Shown piece by piece: positions 1-12,481 of a stretch of 64,000 nucleotides of DNA (position 1 is the first letter of the stretch; every line of letters starts with the position of its first letter). This DNA is from Aegilops tauschii subsp. strangulata (lineage: Eukaryota > Streptophyta > Magnoliopsida > Poales > Poaceae): NCBI RefSeq assembly GCF_002575655.3, contig NC_053035.3, positions 377,185,792 through 377,249,791 of the forward strand, in the 5' to 3' direction. The position numbers and the translations under genes were made by a program. Under the pieces are notes generated by a model, which was given only the letters and a program-made list of their open reading frames with translations, was not told the origin of the DNA and made no database searches.

Positions 1-565
1 TTTTATAATATCAGTAGCGCTTTGCCCTGAAAAAACGCTACTACTAAGTCTAAGCATGTAAAAACTTCAAAAATATACATTGGTCATCATTGATCTTTTT
101 GTGTAGAATCTAAATAGTCAACATGAATCCTCACAGTACCTGTATAGGCACTGGTGAAGATTCATATTGCAGCCACAAATCCTACACATATAGTTCAATG
201 AAGACCAAGTGCTCGAGATAGTTTGAGAAGTAACATATTTAAGGTGGTAAACACCTTGTTCGCTTAGCAGTATGGGACTAAACTTAATTAGGTGCAATAC
301 TTAGCAGTAGCGTGTTTTGAAGAAAAACGTTGCTACTAAGTACTTTAGCAGTAGCGCGTCCTCGGAAGGGCGCTACTACTATATCTAGCCTGGGGGCAAC
401 TCCGTGGCAATTATAGTAGTAGCGCTTGTTTCACCTAGACCTCTACTGCTACCGTGCTATTAGTAGCGCGGTTTTCTGAAGCTCGCTACTGCTAATTAGC
501 AGTAGCGTCTGTTTTTAAACCGCGTTGTTGCTAAGATTCTGTGTATAAGGTTTTCCCTAGTAGTG
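1..565. mobile_element. CACTA-like DNA transposon, terminal part
   Basis: The segment is dense in short direct and inverted copies of motifs such as CAGTAGCGC and GCGCTACTGCTA (about 300-520), typical of the sub-terminal repeats of grass CACTA elements. It ends in TTTTCCCTAGTAGTG at 551-565, the reverse complement of a CACTACTAGGGAAAA terminus. Immediately after it the sequence becomes Angela LTR (GTATGTTACTTGCCCGAG), so the element is inserted in that LTR. The other end and the left copy of the 3-bp target duplication lie outside the window. No transposase is visible; this may be a non-autonomous copy. Confidence 0.7.
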
Positions 566-1195
566 GTATGTTACTTGCCCGAGATTCGATTGTCGGTATC
601 TCAATACCTAGTTCAATCTCGTTACCGGCAAGTCTCTTTACTCGTTCAGTAATGTATCATCCTGCAACTAACTCATTAGTCACATTGCTTGCAAGGCTTA
701 TAGTGATGTGCATTACCGAGAGACTTGATCTATGCCAACTCAACAAACACCATCGAAGACACCTGTAGAGCATCTTTATAATCACCCAGTTACATTGTGA
801 CGTTTGATAGCACACAAAGTGTTCCTCCCGTATTCGGGAGTTGCATAATCTCATAGTCATAGGAACATGTATAAGTCATGAAGAAAGCAATAGCAACAAA
901 CTAAACAATCATCGTGCTAAGCTAACGGATGGGTCAAGTCAATCACACCATTCTCTAATGATGTGATCCCGTTAATCAAATGAAAACTCATGTCTATGGC
1001 TAGGAAACTTAACCATCTTTGATTCAACAAGCTAGTCAAGTAGAGGCATACTAGTGACACTCTGTTTGTCTATGTATTCACACATGAACTAAGTTTCCAG
1101 TTAATACAATTCTAGCATGGATAATAAACATTTATCATGATATAAGGAAATATAAATAACAACTTTATTATTGCCTCTAGGGCATATTTCCTTCA
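566..1195 (-). repeat. Angela-type Copia LTR remnant (minus orientation)
   Basis: This matches the corresponding part of the five well-delimited Angela LTRs of the window (compare 10949-11616 and 4003-4669), in minus orientation, and ends with the canonical LTR edge TTCCTTCA at 1195. It is followed directly by Fatima-like gag sequence rather than by the Angela polypurine tract. It is therefore the right-hand (5') LTR of a minus-strand element lying to the left, or a solo LTR. ATAGT (1196-1200) would be its target duplication. Its interior is interrupted by the CACTA end at 565. Confidence 0.8.
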
Positions 1196-1198
1196 ATA

Positions 1199-1828
1199 GT
1201 CCAGCAGCTCGGAGAGTCGGCCAGGAAATTCTAGACTCGGTTCCTAATTAAAAAGAACCAGATTGTCGATTGTCCGGATGCCGAAGCCCTAGCGGCCTTT
1301 AAACATAGCATCCGCGTCGAATGGCTCGCTCGACACCTCGGCCAAGAGAAGCCGAAGTCCATGGCAGCCCTCACAGCACTCATGACCCGCTTTTGCGCGG
1401 GCGAAGACAGCTGGCTAGCCCGTAGCAGCAACAATGCAAGCGAGCCTGGCACTTCCGAAGCCAGGAATAGCAACGGCAGGCCCCGACGCAACAAACACAA
1501 GCGCCACAACAATAACGACAATAACGAAGACACGGCGGTCAACGCCGGATTCAGCGGCTCTAAGTCCGGTCAGCGGAAGAAGCCATTCAAAAGAAACAGG
1601 GAGGGCTCATCCAGCCTGGACCGAATACTCGATCGACCCTGCCAGATTCACGACACCCCCGACAAGCCGGATAATCATACCAACCGAAGTTGTTGGGTCT
1701 TCAAACAGGCCGGTAAATTAAATAGCGAGCATAAGGAGAAAGGGTCGCCCAACGTGGACGAAGATGAGGAGCCTCGTCCACCGAAAACAGGGGGTCAGAA
1801 GAAATTTCCCCCGAAGTCAAAACGGTGA
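1199..1828 (+). pseudogene. Outer Fatima-like gag remnant (C-terminal half)
   Basis: In the frame of the ATG at 1361, homology-like sequence extends upstream to 1199, reading through one TAG at 1232-1234 (the context RKF-stop-TR suggests a former Trp codon). The visible protein has a helical stretch ending near the motif RFCAGEDSWLA, then a Lys/Arg/Asn-rich basic tail rich in polar repeats, as expected for a Gypsy nucleocapsid part. It ends at a TGA at 1826-1828. The protease reading frame begins just upstream in the next frame, so a single-base indel in the A-run near 1818-1822 probably split a former gag-protease fusion. The N-terminal half is missing because an Angela LTR is inserted at 1195. 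Confidence 0.7.
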
Positions 1829-2535
1829 ATATGATATACGTCACCCATATCCCCAAGCGGGAGCGTGAACGCACGCTAAGGGACGTCTACGCGATAGAGC
1901 CAGTCGCCCCCAAATTCAATCCGTGGTCATCCTGTCCGATCACTTTTGTTCGTAGAGACCATCCGACCAGTATCCGTCACAGAGGTTCGGCTGCACTAGT
2001 CCTCGACCCAATCATCGATGGATTCCACCTTACACGAGTCCTCGTGGACGGCGGTAGCAGCCTTAACCTGCTTTATCAGGGCACAGTCCGCAAGATGGGT
2101 ATTGATCCGTCAAGGATCAAGCCCACCAAAACTACCTTTAAAGGAGTAATACCTGGTGTAGAGGCCCGCTGCACGGGCTCAATCACGTTGGAGGTCGTCT
2201 TCGGTTCACCGGACAACTTCCGAAGTGAAGACTTGATCTTCGACATCATCCCCTTCTGCAGTGGCTATCACGCACTGCTCGGACGAACCGCCTTCGCTCA
2301 CTTCAATGCGGTCCCGCATTATGCTTATCTCAAACTCAAGATGCCCGGACCACGCGGTGTTATAACAATCAATGGAAACATGGAACGTTCCCTCCGAACT
2401 GAGGAGCACACCGCGACCTTGGTAACAGAAGTGCAGGGCGGCCTTATCCGGCCAAATACTATGTCGGTGGCCAAGCCCCTGGACACTGCCAAACGAGTCC
2501 GGACTACACCGCAGGGCGGCAGCCCAGCTCGTTAG
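1825..2535 (+). pseudogene. Outer Fatima-like aspartic protease domain
   Basis: The open frame follows gag; its first ATG is at 1831. It contains the retropepsin-type active site V-D-G-G-S-S-L (Asp near 2047-2049), followed by a beta-rich domain with the motif ALLGRTAF near 2270-2296, typical of the flap and second half of plant Gypsy proteases. The frame ends in TAG at 2533-2535, well before any reverse transcriptase. In intact relatives gag and protease are one polyprotein; here the two are one frame apart, so this copy cannot make the fusion without frameshifting. The role would be processing of Gag in the virus-like particle. Confidence 0.75.
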
Positions 2536-2943
2536 GAGCTCGATTAGCAATCCGGCCTCCATCTCAGTTCCAACCGAACTGCGGACCATGTGCCACGCAT
2601 ACATAACTACGCACTAAATATACCATGGGAAAGGATGGAGGCATCATACAAATAAAGTCCACAATACGGCTAGACCGTATCCGAACACTTATATTTTTCT
2701 TTTTTCTTTTCTTTTTATTTCCTTCCAGGTTCTTTACAACCTACGTCATCTCTTCAACGGTGCCTAGGCCCCTTTGCGATGCCTATCATATCAACACTGA
2801 GTGATGATCCTCTCGAAGGACGATACACCCAGGAGAAAAGCAGCGCATAAGCATGGAAGAGTATTTAAAGGGTCTTTAAAGACTACCTCGCCCGCTTACA
2901 GGGCCTGCACGCAGCTTTCCCTTGTACTTGGCATCTAAAATAC
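2536..2943 (+). other. Outer Fatima-like non-coding segment after protease
   Basis: About 400 bases with no credible coding frame, including a pyrimidine-rich run near 2690-2725. The segment ends at AATAC (2939-2943), the left target duplication of Angela-1. I see no further gene in it. Confidence 0.5.
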
Positions 2944-4669
2944 TGTTGGGGAACGTAGTAATTTCAAAACAAATCCTACGCACACGCAAGAACATGGTGA
3001 TGCATAGCAACGAGAGGAGAGAGTGTCGTCCACATACCCTTGTAGACCGTTAAACGGAAGCGTTATGACAACGCGGTTGATGTAGTCGTACGTCTTCACG
3101 ATCGACCGATCCTCAGTACCGAACGTACGGCACCTCCGCGTTCAGCACACGTCCAGCTCGGTGACGTCCCGCGAACTCACGATCCAGTAGAGCTCGAGGG
3201 AGAGTTTCGTCAGCACGATGGCGTGGTGACGATGTTTATGAAGCTACCGTCGCAGGGCTTCGCCTAAGCACCGCTATGATATGACCGAGGTGGATTATGG
3301 TGGAGGGGGGCACCGCACACGGCTGGGAGAGATCAATGATCAACTTGTGTGTTCTAGGGTGCCCCTGCCCCCATATATAAAGGAGCAAGGGGGGAGGCCG
3401 GCCCTGTAGGGCGCGCCAGGAGGAGGAGTCCTCCTCCTAGTAGGAGTAGGACTCCCCTCTTTCCTACTCCTACTAGGAGGGGGAAAGGAAGGGGGAGAAG
3501 GAGAAGGAAAGGGCCCCCCTTCCTAGTCCAATTCAGACCAGAGGGGGAGGGGGCGCACGGCCTGCCCTGGCCGGCCCCTCTCTCTCTCCACTAGGGCCCA
3601 ACAAGGCCCATTAACCCTCGGGGGGTTCCGGTAACCCCTCCGGCACTCCGGTAAAATCCCGATTTCACCCGGAACTTTTCTGATGTCCAAATGTAGGCTT
3701 CCAATATATCAATCTTTATGTCTCGACCATTTCAAGACTCCTCGTCATGTCCGAGATCATATTCGGGACTCTGAACTACCTTCGGTACATCAAAACATAT
3801 AAACTCATAATACCAATCGTCACAGAACTTTAAGCGTGCGGACCCTACGGGTTCGAGAACTATGTAGACATGACCGAGATAAGTTACTGGTCAATAACCA
3901 ACAGCAGAACCTGGATGCTCATATTGGTTCCTACATATTCTACGAAGATCTTTATCAGTCAAACCGCATAACAACATACGTTGTTCACTTTGTCATCGAT
4001 ATGTTACTTGCCTGAGATTCGATCGTAGGTATCTCAATACCTAGCTCAATCTCGTTACTGGCAAGTCTCTTTACTTGTTCCGTAATGCATCATCCCACAA
4101 CTAACTCATTAGTCACATTGCTTGCAAGGCTTATTGTGATGTGAATTACCGAGAGGGCCCAGAGATACCTCTCCAACAATCGGAGTGACAAATCCTAATC
4201 TCGATCTATGCCAACTCAACAAGTACCATCGGAGACACCTGTAGAGCACCTTTATAATCACCCAGTTACGTTGTGACGTTTGGTAGCACACAAAGTGTTC
4301 CTCCGGTAATCGGGAGTTGCATAATCTCATAGTCACAGGAACATGTATAAGTCATGAAGAAAGCAATAGCAGTAAACTAAACGATCAAGTGCTAAGCTAA
4401 CGGAATGGGTCAAGTCAATCACATCATTCTCCTAATGATGTGATCCCATTAATCAAATGACAACTCATGTCTATGGCTAGGAAACTCAACCATCTTTGAT
4501 CAACGAGCTAGTCAAGTAGGGGCATACTAGTGACACTATGTTTGTCTATGTATTCACACATGTATTGTGTTTCCGGTTAATACAATTCTAGCATGAATAA
4601 TAAACATTTATCATGATATGAGGAAATAAATAATAACTTTATTATTGCCTCTAGGGCATATTTCCTTCA
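2944..4669 (-). repeat. Angela-1 3' LTR (left, 1726 bp)
   Basis: It begins TGTTGGGGAACGTAG and ends GCATATTTCCTTCA on the plus strand, i.e. it reads TGAAGG...CCAACA in element sense. The TGAAGG edge abuts the polypurine stretch at 4670-4682 (GTCTCCCACTTGC on plus). A TATATA promoter-like motif (read on minus) lies near 3373-3379. It contains paired GGAGTCCT/AGGACTCC segments near 3425-3455. Confidence 0.9.
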
Positions 4670-4702
4670 GTCTCCCACTTGCACTAGAGTCAATAATCTA
4701 GA

Positions 4703-7700
4703 TTACACAGTAATGATTCTAACACCCATTGAGTCTTGGTGCTGATCATGTTTTGCTCGTGGAAGAGGCTTAGTCAATGGTTCTGCAACATTCAGATCCG
4801 TATGTATCTTGCAAATCTCTATGTCTCCCACCTGGACTTGATCGCAGATGGAATTGAAGCGTCTTTTGATGTGCTTGGTCCTCTTGTGAAATCTGGATTC
4901 CTTTGCCAAGGCAATTGCACCAGTATTGTCACAAAAGATTTTCATTGGACCCGATGCACTAGGTATGACACCTAGATCGGATATGAACTCCTTCATCCAG
5001 ACTCCTTCATTTGCTGCTTCCGAAGCAGCTATGTACTCCGCTTTACACGTAGATCCCGCCACGACGCTTTGTTTAGAACTGCACCAAGTGACAGCTCCAC
5101 CGTTCAATGTAAACACGCATCTGGTTTGTGATTTAGAATCGTCTGGATCAGTGTCAAAGCTTGCATCGACGTAACCATTTATGACGAGCTGTTTGTCACC
5201 TCCATAAACAAGAAACATATCCTTAGTCCTTTTCAGGTATTTCAGGATGTTCTTGACCGCTGTCCAGTGATCCACTCCTGGATTACTTTGGTACCTCCCT
5301 GCTAAGCTAATAGCAAGGCACACATCAGGTCTGGTAGACAGCATTGCATACATGATAGAGCCTATGGCTGAAGCATAGGGAACACTTTTAATTTTCTCTC
5401 TATCTTCTGCAGTGGTCGAGCATTGAGTCTGACTCAACTTCACACCTTGTAACACAGGCAAGAAACCTTTCTTTGCTTGATCTATTTTGAACTTCTTCAA
5501 AACTTTATCAAGGTATGTGCTTTGTGAAAGTCCAATTAAGCGTCTTGATCTATCTCTATAGATCTTGATGCCCAATATATAAGCAGCTTCACCGAGGTCT
5601 TTCGTTGGAAAACACGTATTCAAGTATCCTTTTATGCTATCCAGAAATTCTATATCATTTCCAATCAGCAATATGTCATCCACATATAATATTAGAAATG
5701 CTACAGAGCTCCCACTCACTTTCTTGTAAATACAGGCTTCTCCAAAAGTCTGTATAAATCCATATGCTTTGATCACACTATCAAATCGTTTATTCCAACT
5801 CCGAGAGGCTTGCACCAGTCCATAAATGGATCACTGGAGCTTGCATACTTTGTTAGCTCCCTTTGGATCGACAAAACCTTCTGGCTGCATCATATACAAC
5901 TCTTCTTCCAGAAATCCATTTAGGAATGCAGTTTTGACATCCATTTGCCAAATTTCATAATCATAAAATGCGGCAATTGCTAACATGATTCGGACAGATT
6001 TAAGCATCGCTACGGGTGAGAAAGTCTCATCGTATTCAACTCCTTGAACTTGTCGAAAACCTTTCGCAACAAGTCGAGCTTTGTAGACAGTAACATTACC
6101 GTCAGCGTCAGTCTTCTTCTTGAAGATCCATTTATTCTCGATGGCTTGCCGATCATCGGGCAAGTCAACCAAAGTCCACACTTTGTTCTCATACATGGAT
6201 CCCATCTCAGATTTCATGGCCTCAAGCCATTTTGCGGAATCTGGGCTCACCATCGATTCTTCATAGTTCATAGGTTCGCCTTGGTCAAGTAACATGACCT
6301 CCAGAATAGGATTACCGTACCACTCTAGTGCGGATCTTACTCTGGTTGACCTACGAGGTTCGGTAGTAACTTGATCTGAAGTTTCATGATCAACATCATT
6401 AGCTTCCTCACTAATTGGTGTAGGTGTCACAGGAACCGGTTTCTCTGATGAACTACTTTCCAATAAGGGAGCAGGTACAATTACCTCATCAAGTTCTACT
6501 TTCCTCCCACTCACTTCTTTCGAGAGAAACTCCTTCTCTAGAAAGGATCCATTCTTAGCAACGAATGTCTTGCCTTCGGATCTGTGATAGAAGGTCTACC
6601 CAACAGTTTCCTTTGGGTATCCTATGAAGACACATTTCTCCGATTTGGGTTCGAGCTTATGAGGTTGAAGCTTTTTCACATAAGCATCGCAGCCCCAAAC
6701 TTTAAGAAACGACAACTTTGGTTTCTTGCCAAACCACAGTTCATAAGGCGCCGTCTCAACGGATTTCGATGGTGCCCTATTTAACGTGAATGCAGCCGTC
6801 TCTAAAGCATAACCCCAAAACGATAGCAGTAAATCAGTAAGAGACATCATAGATCACACCATATCTAGTAAAGTACGATTACGATGTTCGGACACACCAT
6901 TACGCTCTGGTGTTCCGGGTGGCGTGAGTTGCGAAACTATTCCGCATTGTTTCAAATGTAGACCAAACTAGTAACTCAAATATTCTCCTCCACGATCAGA
7001 TCGTAGAAACTTTATTTTCTTGTTACGATGATTTTCCACTTCACTCTGAAATTCTTTGAACTTTTCAAATGTTTCAGACTTATGTTTCATTAAGTAGATA
7101 TACCCATATCTGCTCAAATCATCTGTGAAGGTGAGAAGATAACGATACCCGCCGCGAGCCTCAATATTCATTGGACCACATACATGAGTATGTATGATTT
7201 CCAACAAATCCGTTGCTCGCTCCATTCTTCTGGAGAACGGCGTTTTAGTCATCTTGCCCATGAGGCATGGTTCGCAAGTACCAAGTGATTCATAATCAAG
7301 TGATTCCACAAGTCCATCAGTATGGTGTTTCTTCATGCGCTTTAGACCAATATGACCCAAACGGCAATGCTACAAATAAGTTGCACTATCATTATCAACT
7401 CTGCATCTTTTGGCTTCAACATTATGAATGTGTGTATCACTACTATCGAGATTCAACACAAATAGACCACTCTTCAAGGGTGCATGACCATAAAAGATAT
7501 TACTCATATAAATAGAACAACCATTATTCTCAGATTTAAATGAATAACCGTCTCGCATCAAACAAGATCCAGATATAATGTTCATGCTTAACGCTGGCAC
7601 CAAATAACAATTATTCAGGTCTAAAACTAATCCCGAAGGTAGATGTAGAGGTAGCGTGCCGACGGCGAACACATCGACTTTGGAACCATTTCCCACGCGC

Positions 7701-8688
7701 ATCGTCACCTCGTCCTTAGCCAGTCTTCGCTTAATCCGTAGTCCCTGTTTCGAGTTGCAAATATTAGCAACAGAACCAGTATCAAATAGCCAGGTGCTAC
7801 TGCGAGCTCTAGTAAGGTACACATCAATAACATGTATATCACATATACCTTTGTTCACCTTGCCATCCTTCTTATCCGCCAAATACTTGGGGCAATTCCG
7901 CTTCCAATGACCAGTCTGTTTGCAGTAGAAGCACTCAGTCTCAGGCTTAGGTCCAGACTTGGGTTTCTTCTCTTGAGTAGCAACTAGTTGCCGTTCTTCT
8001 TGAAGTTCCCCTTCTTCTTCCCTTTACCCTTTTTCTTGAAACTGCTGGTCTTGTTGACCATCAACACTTGATGCTCCTTCTTGATTTCTACCTCAACAGC
8101 CTTTAGCATTGCGAAGAGCTCGGGAATTTTCTTATCCATCCCTTGCATATTATAGTTCATCACGAAGCTCTTGTAGCTTGGTGGCAGTGATTGAAGAATT
8201 CTGTCAATGACACTATCATCCGGAAGATTAACTCCCAGTTGAATCAAGTGATTGTTATACCCAGACATTTTGAGTATATGTTCACTGACAGAACTATTCT
8301 CCTCCATCTTGCATCTGTAGAACTTATTGGAGACTTCATATCTCTCAATCCGGGCATTTGCTTGAAATATTAACTTCAACTCCTAGAACATCTCATATGC
8401 TCCATGACGTTCAAAACGTCATTGAAGTCCCGGTTCTAAGCCGTAAAGCATGGCACACTAAACTATCGAGTAGTCATCAGCTTTGCTCTGCCAGACGTTC
8501 TTAACATCGTCAGTTGCATCTGCAGCAGGCCTGGCACCCAGCGGTGCTTCCAGGACGTAATCCTTCTGTGCAGCAATGAGGATAATCCTCAAGTTACGGA
8601 CCCAGTCCGTGTAATAGCTACCATCATCTTTCAACTTTGCTTTCTCAAGGAACGCATTAAAATTCAACGGAACAACAGCACGGGCCAT
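4703..8688 (-). pseudogene. Angela-1 gag-pol polyprotein, degraded
   Basis: On the minus strand from an ATG at 8686-8688 to a TAA at 4703-4705, the pieces line up as one Copia polyprotein. Gag spans 8688 to about 7950. The CCHC knuckle near 7920 has GHWKRNCPKYL. The protease has the Asp-Thr-Gly-Ser motif near 7780. The integrase zinc domain (H-H-C-C) is at about 7345-7260, and its DDE core runs on to about 6600, including FLRSDRGGEY. Reverse transcriptase has YVDD at 5674-5685, and RNase H has CDNTGAIALAKE near 4930. About ten in-frame stops and at least one frameshift (near 7985) interrupt it; several stops fit C-to-T changes such as CAG to TAG and CGA to TGA. It cannot encode a working polyprotein. 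Confidence 0.88.
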
Positions 8689-9903
8689 CTATCTACAACA
8701 ACATAGACAAGCAAAATACTATCAGGTACTAAGTTCATGATAAATTTAAGTTCAATTAATCATATTACTTAAGAACTCCCACTTAGATAGACATCCCTCT
8801 AATCATCTAAGTGATCACGTGATCCATATCAACTAAACCATAACCGATCATCACGTGAGCTGGAGTAGTTTTCAATGGTGAACATCACTATGTTGATCAT
8901 ATCTACTATATGATTCACGCTCGACCTTTCGGTCTCAGTGTTCCGAGGCCATATCTGCATATGCTAGGCTCGTCAAGTTTAACCCGAGTATTCTGCGTGT
9001 GCAAAACTGCCTTACACCCATTGTAGATGAACGTTGAGCTTATCACACCCGATCATCACGTGGTGTCTCGGCACGACGAACTTTGGCAACGGTGCATACT
9101 CAGGGAGAACACTTTTATCTTCAAATTTAGTGAGAGATCATCTTATAATGCCCGTCAAACAAAGCAGAATAAGATGCATAAAGGATAAACATCACATGCA
9201 ATCAATATAAGTGATATGATATGGCCATCATCATCTTGTGCCTTTGATCTCCATCTCCAAAGCACCGTCATGATCACCATCGTCACCGGCGCGACACCTT
9301 GATCTCCATCGTAGCATCGTTGTCGTCTCACCAACTATTGCTTCTACGACTATCGCTACCGCTTAGTGATAAAGTAAAGCAATTACAGGGCGATGTCATT
9401 GCATACAATAACGCGACAACCAAATGGCTCCTGCCAGTTGCCGATAACTCCATTACAAAACATGATCATCTCATACAATAAAATGTAGCATCATGTCTTG
9501 ACCATATCACATCACAAAATGCCCTGCAAAAACAATTTAGACGTCCTCTACTTTGTTGTTTCAAATTTTACGTGGCTGCTACGGGCTGAGCAAGAACCGT
9601 TCTTACCTACGCATCAAAACCACAACGATAGTTCATCAAGTTAGTGCTGTTTTAACCTTCTCAAGGACCGGGCGTAATCACACTCGGTTCAACTAAAGTT
9701 GGAGAAACTGACACCCGCCAGCCACCTGTGTGCAAAGCACGTCGGTAGAACCAGTCTCGCGTAAGCGTACGGGTAATGTCGGTCCGGGCCGCTTCATCCA
9801 ACAATACCGCCGAGCCAAAGTATGACATGCTGGTAAGCAGTATGACTTGTATCGCCGACAACTCACTTGTGTTCTACTCGTGCATATAACATCTACGCAA
9901 TTA

Positions 9904-9920
9904 CCTGGCTCGGATGCCAC
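9904..9920 (-). other. Angela-1 primer-binding site
   Basis: Directly inside the 5' LTR the minus strand reads TGGCATCCGAGCCAGG, close to the complement of the initiator tRNA-Met 3' end (TGGTATCAGAGCC...), the usual Copia primer. The same site occurs in Angela-2 and Angela-3. Confidence 0.8.
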
Positions 9921-11616
9921 TGTTGTGGAACGTAGTAATTTCAAGAAATTTCCTATGCACACGCAATATCATGGTGATGCATAGCAACGAGAGGGGAGAG
10001 TGTCGTCCACATACCCTCGTAGACCATTAAGCGGAAGCGTTATGACAACGCGGTTGATGTAGTCGTACGTCTTCACGATCGACCGATCCTCAGTACCGAA
10101 TGTACGGCACCTCCGCGTTCAGCACACGTTCAGCTCGGTGACGTCCCGCGAACTCACGATCCAGTAGAGCTCGAGGGAGAGTTTCGTCAGCACGATGGCG
10201 TGGTGACGATGTTGATGAAGCTACTGTCGTAGGGCTTCGCTTAAGCACCGCTACGATATGACCGAGGTGGATTATGGTGGGGGGGCACCGCACACGGCTG
10301 GGAGAGATCAATGATCAACTTGCGTGTTCTAGGGCGCCCCCCTGCCCCCGTATATAAAGGAGCAAGGGGGAGGCCGGCCGGCCCTGTAGGGCGCACTAGG
10401 AGGAGGAGTCCTCCTCCTAGTAGGAGTAGGACTCCCCTCTTTCCTACTCCTCCAAGGAGGGGGAAAGGAAGGGGGAGAAGGAGAAGGAAAGGGGGGAGCC
10501 GCCCCCCTTCCTAGTCCAATTCGGATCAGAGGGGGAGGGGCACGCGGCCTGCCCTGGACGGCCCCTCTCTCCCATTAACCCCCGGGGGGTTCCGGTAACC
10601 CCTCCGGCACTCCGGTAAAATCCCGATTTCACCCGGAACTCTTCCGATGTCCAAATATAGGCTTCCAATATATCAATCTTTATGTCTCGACCATTTTGAG
10701 ACTCCTCGTCATGTCCGTGATCATATCCGGGACTCCAAACTACCTTCGGTACATCAAAACATATAAACTCATAATACCAATCGTGCGGACCCTACGGGTT
10801 CGAGAACTATGTAGACATGACCAAGACACGTTACCGGTCAATAACCAACAGCGGAACCTGGATGCTCATATTGGTTCCTACATATTCTACGAAGATCTTT
10901 ATCGGTCAAACTGCATAACAACATACGTTGTTCCCTTTGTCATCGGTATGTTACTTGCCCGAGATTCGATCGTCGGTATCTCAATACCTAGCTCAGTCTC
11001 GTTACCGGCAAGTCTCTTTACTCGTTCCGTAATGCATCATCCCGCAACTAACTCATTAGTCACATTGCTTGCAAGGCTTATTGTGATGTGCATTACCGAG
11101 AGGGCCTAGAGATACCTCTGCGACAATCGGAGTGACAAATCCTAATATCAATCTATGCCAACTCAACAAGTACCATCGGAGACACCTGTAGAGCACCTTT
11201 ATAATCACCCAGTTATGTTGTGACGTTTGGTAGCACACAACGTGTTCCTCCGGTAATCGGGAGTTGCATAATCTCATAGTCACAGGAACATGTATAAGTC
11301 ATGAAGAAAGCAATAGCAGTAAACTAAACGATCAAGTGCTAAGCTAATGGAATGGGTCAAGTCAATCACATCATTCTCCTAATGATGTGATCCCGTTAAT
11401 CAAATGACAACTCATGTCTATGGCTAGGAAACTCAATCATCTTTGATCAACTAGCTAGTCAAGTAGAGGCTTACTAGTGACACTATGTTTGTCTATGTAT
11501 TCACACATGTATTATGTTTCCGGTTAATACAATTCTAGCATGAATAATAAACATTTATCATGATATGAGGAAATAAATAATAACTTTATTATTGCCTCTA
11601 GGGCATATTTCCTTCA
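9921..11616 (-). repeat. Angela-1 5' LTR (right, 1696 bp)
   Basis: It begins TGTTGTGGAACG and ends TTTCCTTCA on plus. The 5' LTR of a minus-strand element, it would carry the promoter; TATATA is visible near 10351-10357 (on minus). It is followed by target duplication AATAG. Confidence 0.9.
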
Positions 11617-12481
11617 AATAGCCTTGTTGCTTATTGCACTAGTTTTACCAATACGTTTGGACGTATCAATTAGACTATAATGGAAACAGTTTCTAAGCCC
11701 AGCCAATATAGGATTGGCTTACCTCTTACTCTGTGTTTCCCTCCTTTTTTATTATTATGTACACCTCGGTATGAATTAAATCTCCAGGGGCTCTATTGAG
11801 CCACGTACATTTTTCAAAATACCAAACAAAGTCTGAACACTTTCATAGTGTAATCTGGCGTCCTGAATATAGCATTATATGCATCGGCTCCGAATCATGT
11901 CTTCGGTCAATAGTTGGGTTGCCCGGCTCCTGTGGTTACTACCTTACGTTCCGTCTGTTCGGCTAAGGTAGTAAAGGGAGAACTACTGCGATTGTGTTTC
12001 TGGTTCATCTAGACAAACACCTCAGTAGAGAAAGCTGAAAACTGACTGTCATGATGCGGCGAGAGCTGGTCAGCTATTCGGCGACTACATACAAATCTCT
12101 TGCGATTTCTTTTCCGCATTACGCGGTAGGCCGGCCTTAACCCGGCTGACCACGCACAACACCCAAGTTCAGATAATCCAAACAAAACTAGGGGCTCCGC
12201 CTGATATAAAACTCCTATGGCTAAGTGAGAGCGATAAAGACAGATAGTCCGATTGCCTAGTTCGTCGTACTAACACCTCCTTCACGGACCAAATTGCTGG
12301 GTCAAGTGTGTTTAGGTACTATCCCGAACACCCCCGTACTACCTACGTGGGGGCTGAAGCCGACGACTGGCCAACTCTCAGATATCGTAAACGGTCGCAC
12401 GAGAGGAAATATTTTACTAAAAAGCAATATATCATACATAAGCCTGGTTTCATAACTCAGGATCGGACAACATAGATACAT
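11617..12481 (+). other. Outer Fatima-like non-coding segment between Angela-1 and the antisense gene
   Basis: About 860 bases that resume the outer element after the Angela-1 insertion. There is no sustained open frame on either strand. It would contain the 3' end and trailer of the antisense gene, whose last coding exon begins at 12482. Confidence 0.5.

Larger units (their letters stand above)
2944..11616 (-). mobile_element. Angela-1, full-length Copia LTR retrotransposon
   Basis: A complete 8.67-kb element in minus orientation: LTRs at 2944-4669 and 9921-11616, a primer-binding site at 9904-9920, a polypurine stretch next to the left LTR, and one degraded gag-pol coding region (4703-8688). 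Target duplications are AATAC (2939-2943) and AATAG (11617-11621), one mismatch. The domain order gag, protease, integrase, reverse transcriptase, RNase H is the Ty1/Copia order. A hand-aligned 300-bp part of the LTRs differs at about 8 sites (roughly 3%), so the insertion is probably one to a few million years old. In-frame stops make it non-autonomous now. Confidence 0.92.

Noticed and set aside
300..520. Repeated short GTAGCGC motifs that could suggest a CRISPR-like or satellite array
   Set aside because: The motifs are irregularly spaced, occur in both orientations and adjoin a CACTA terminus, as expected for transposon sub-terminal repeats.
11056..11283. Short frames beginning MTMRLCNSR that recur at several places (4109, 11056, 13211, 19979, 45164, 53690)
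   Set aside because: They lie inside every Angela LTR at the same position; they are LTR sequence, not genes.
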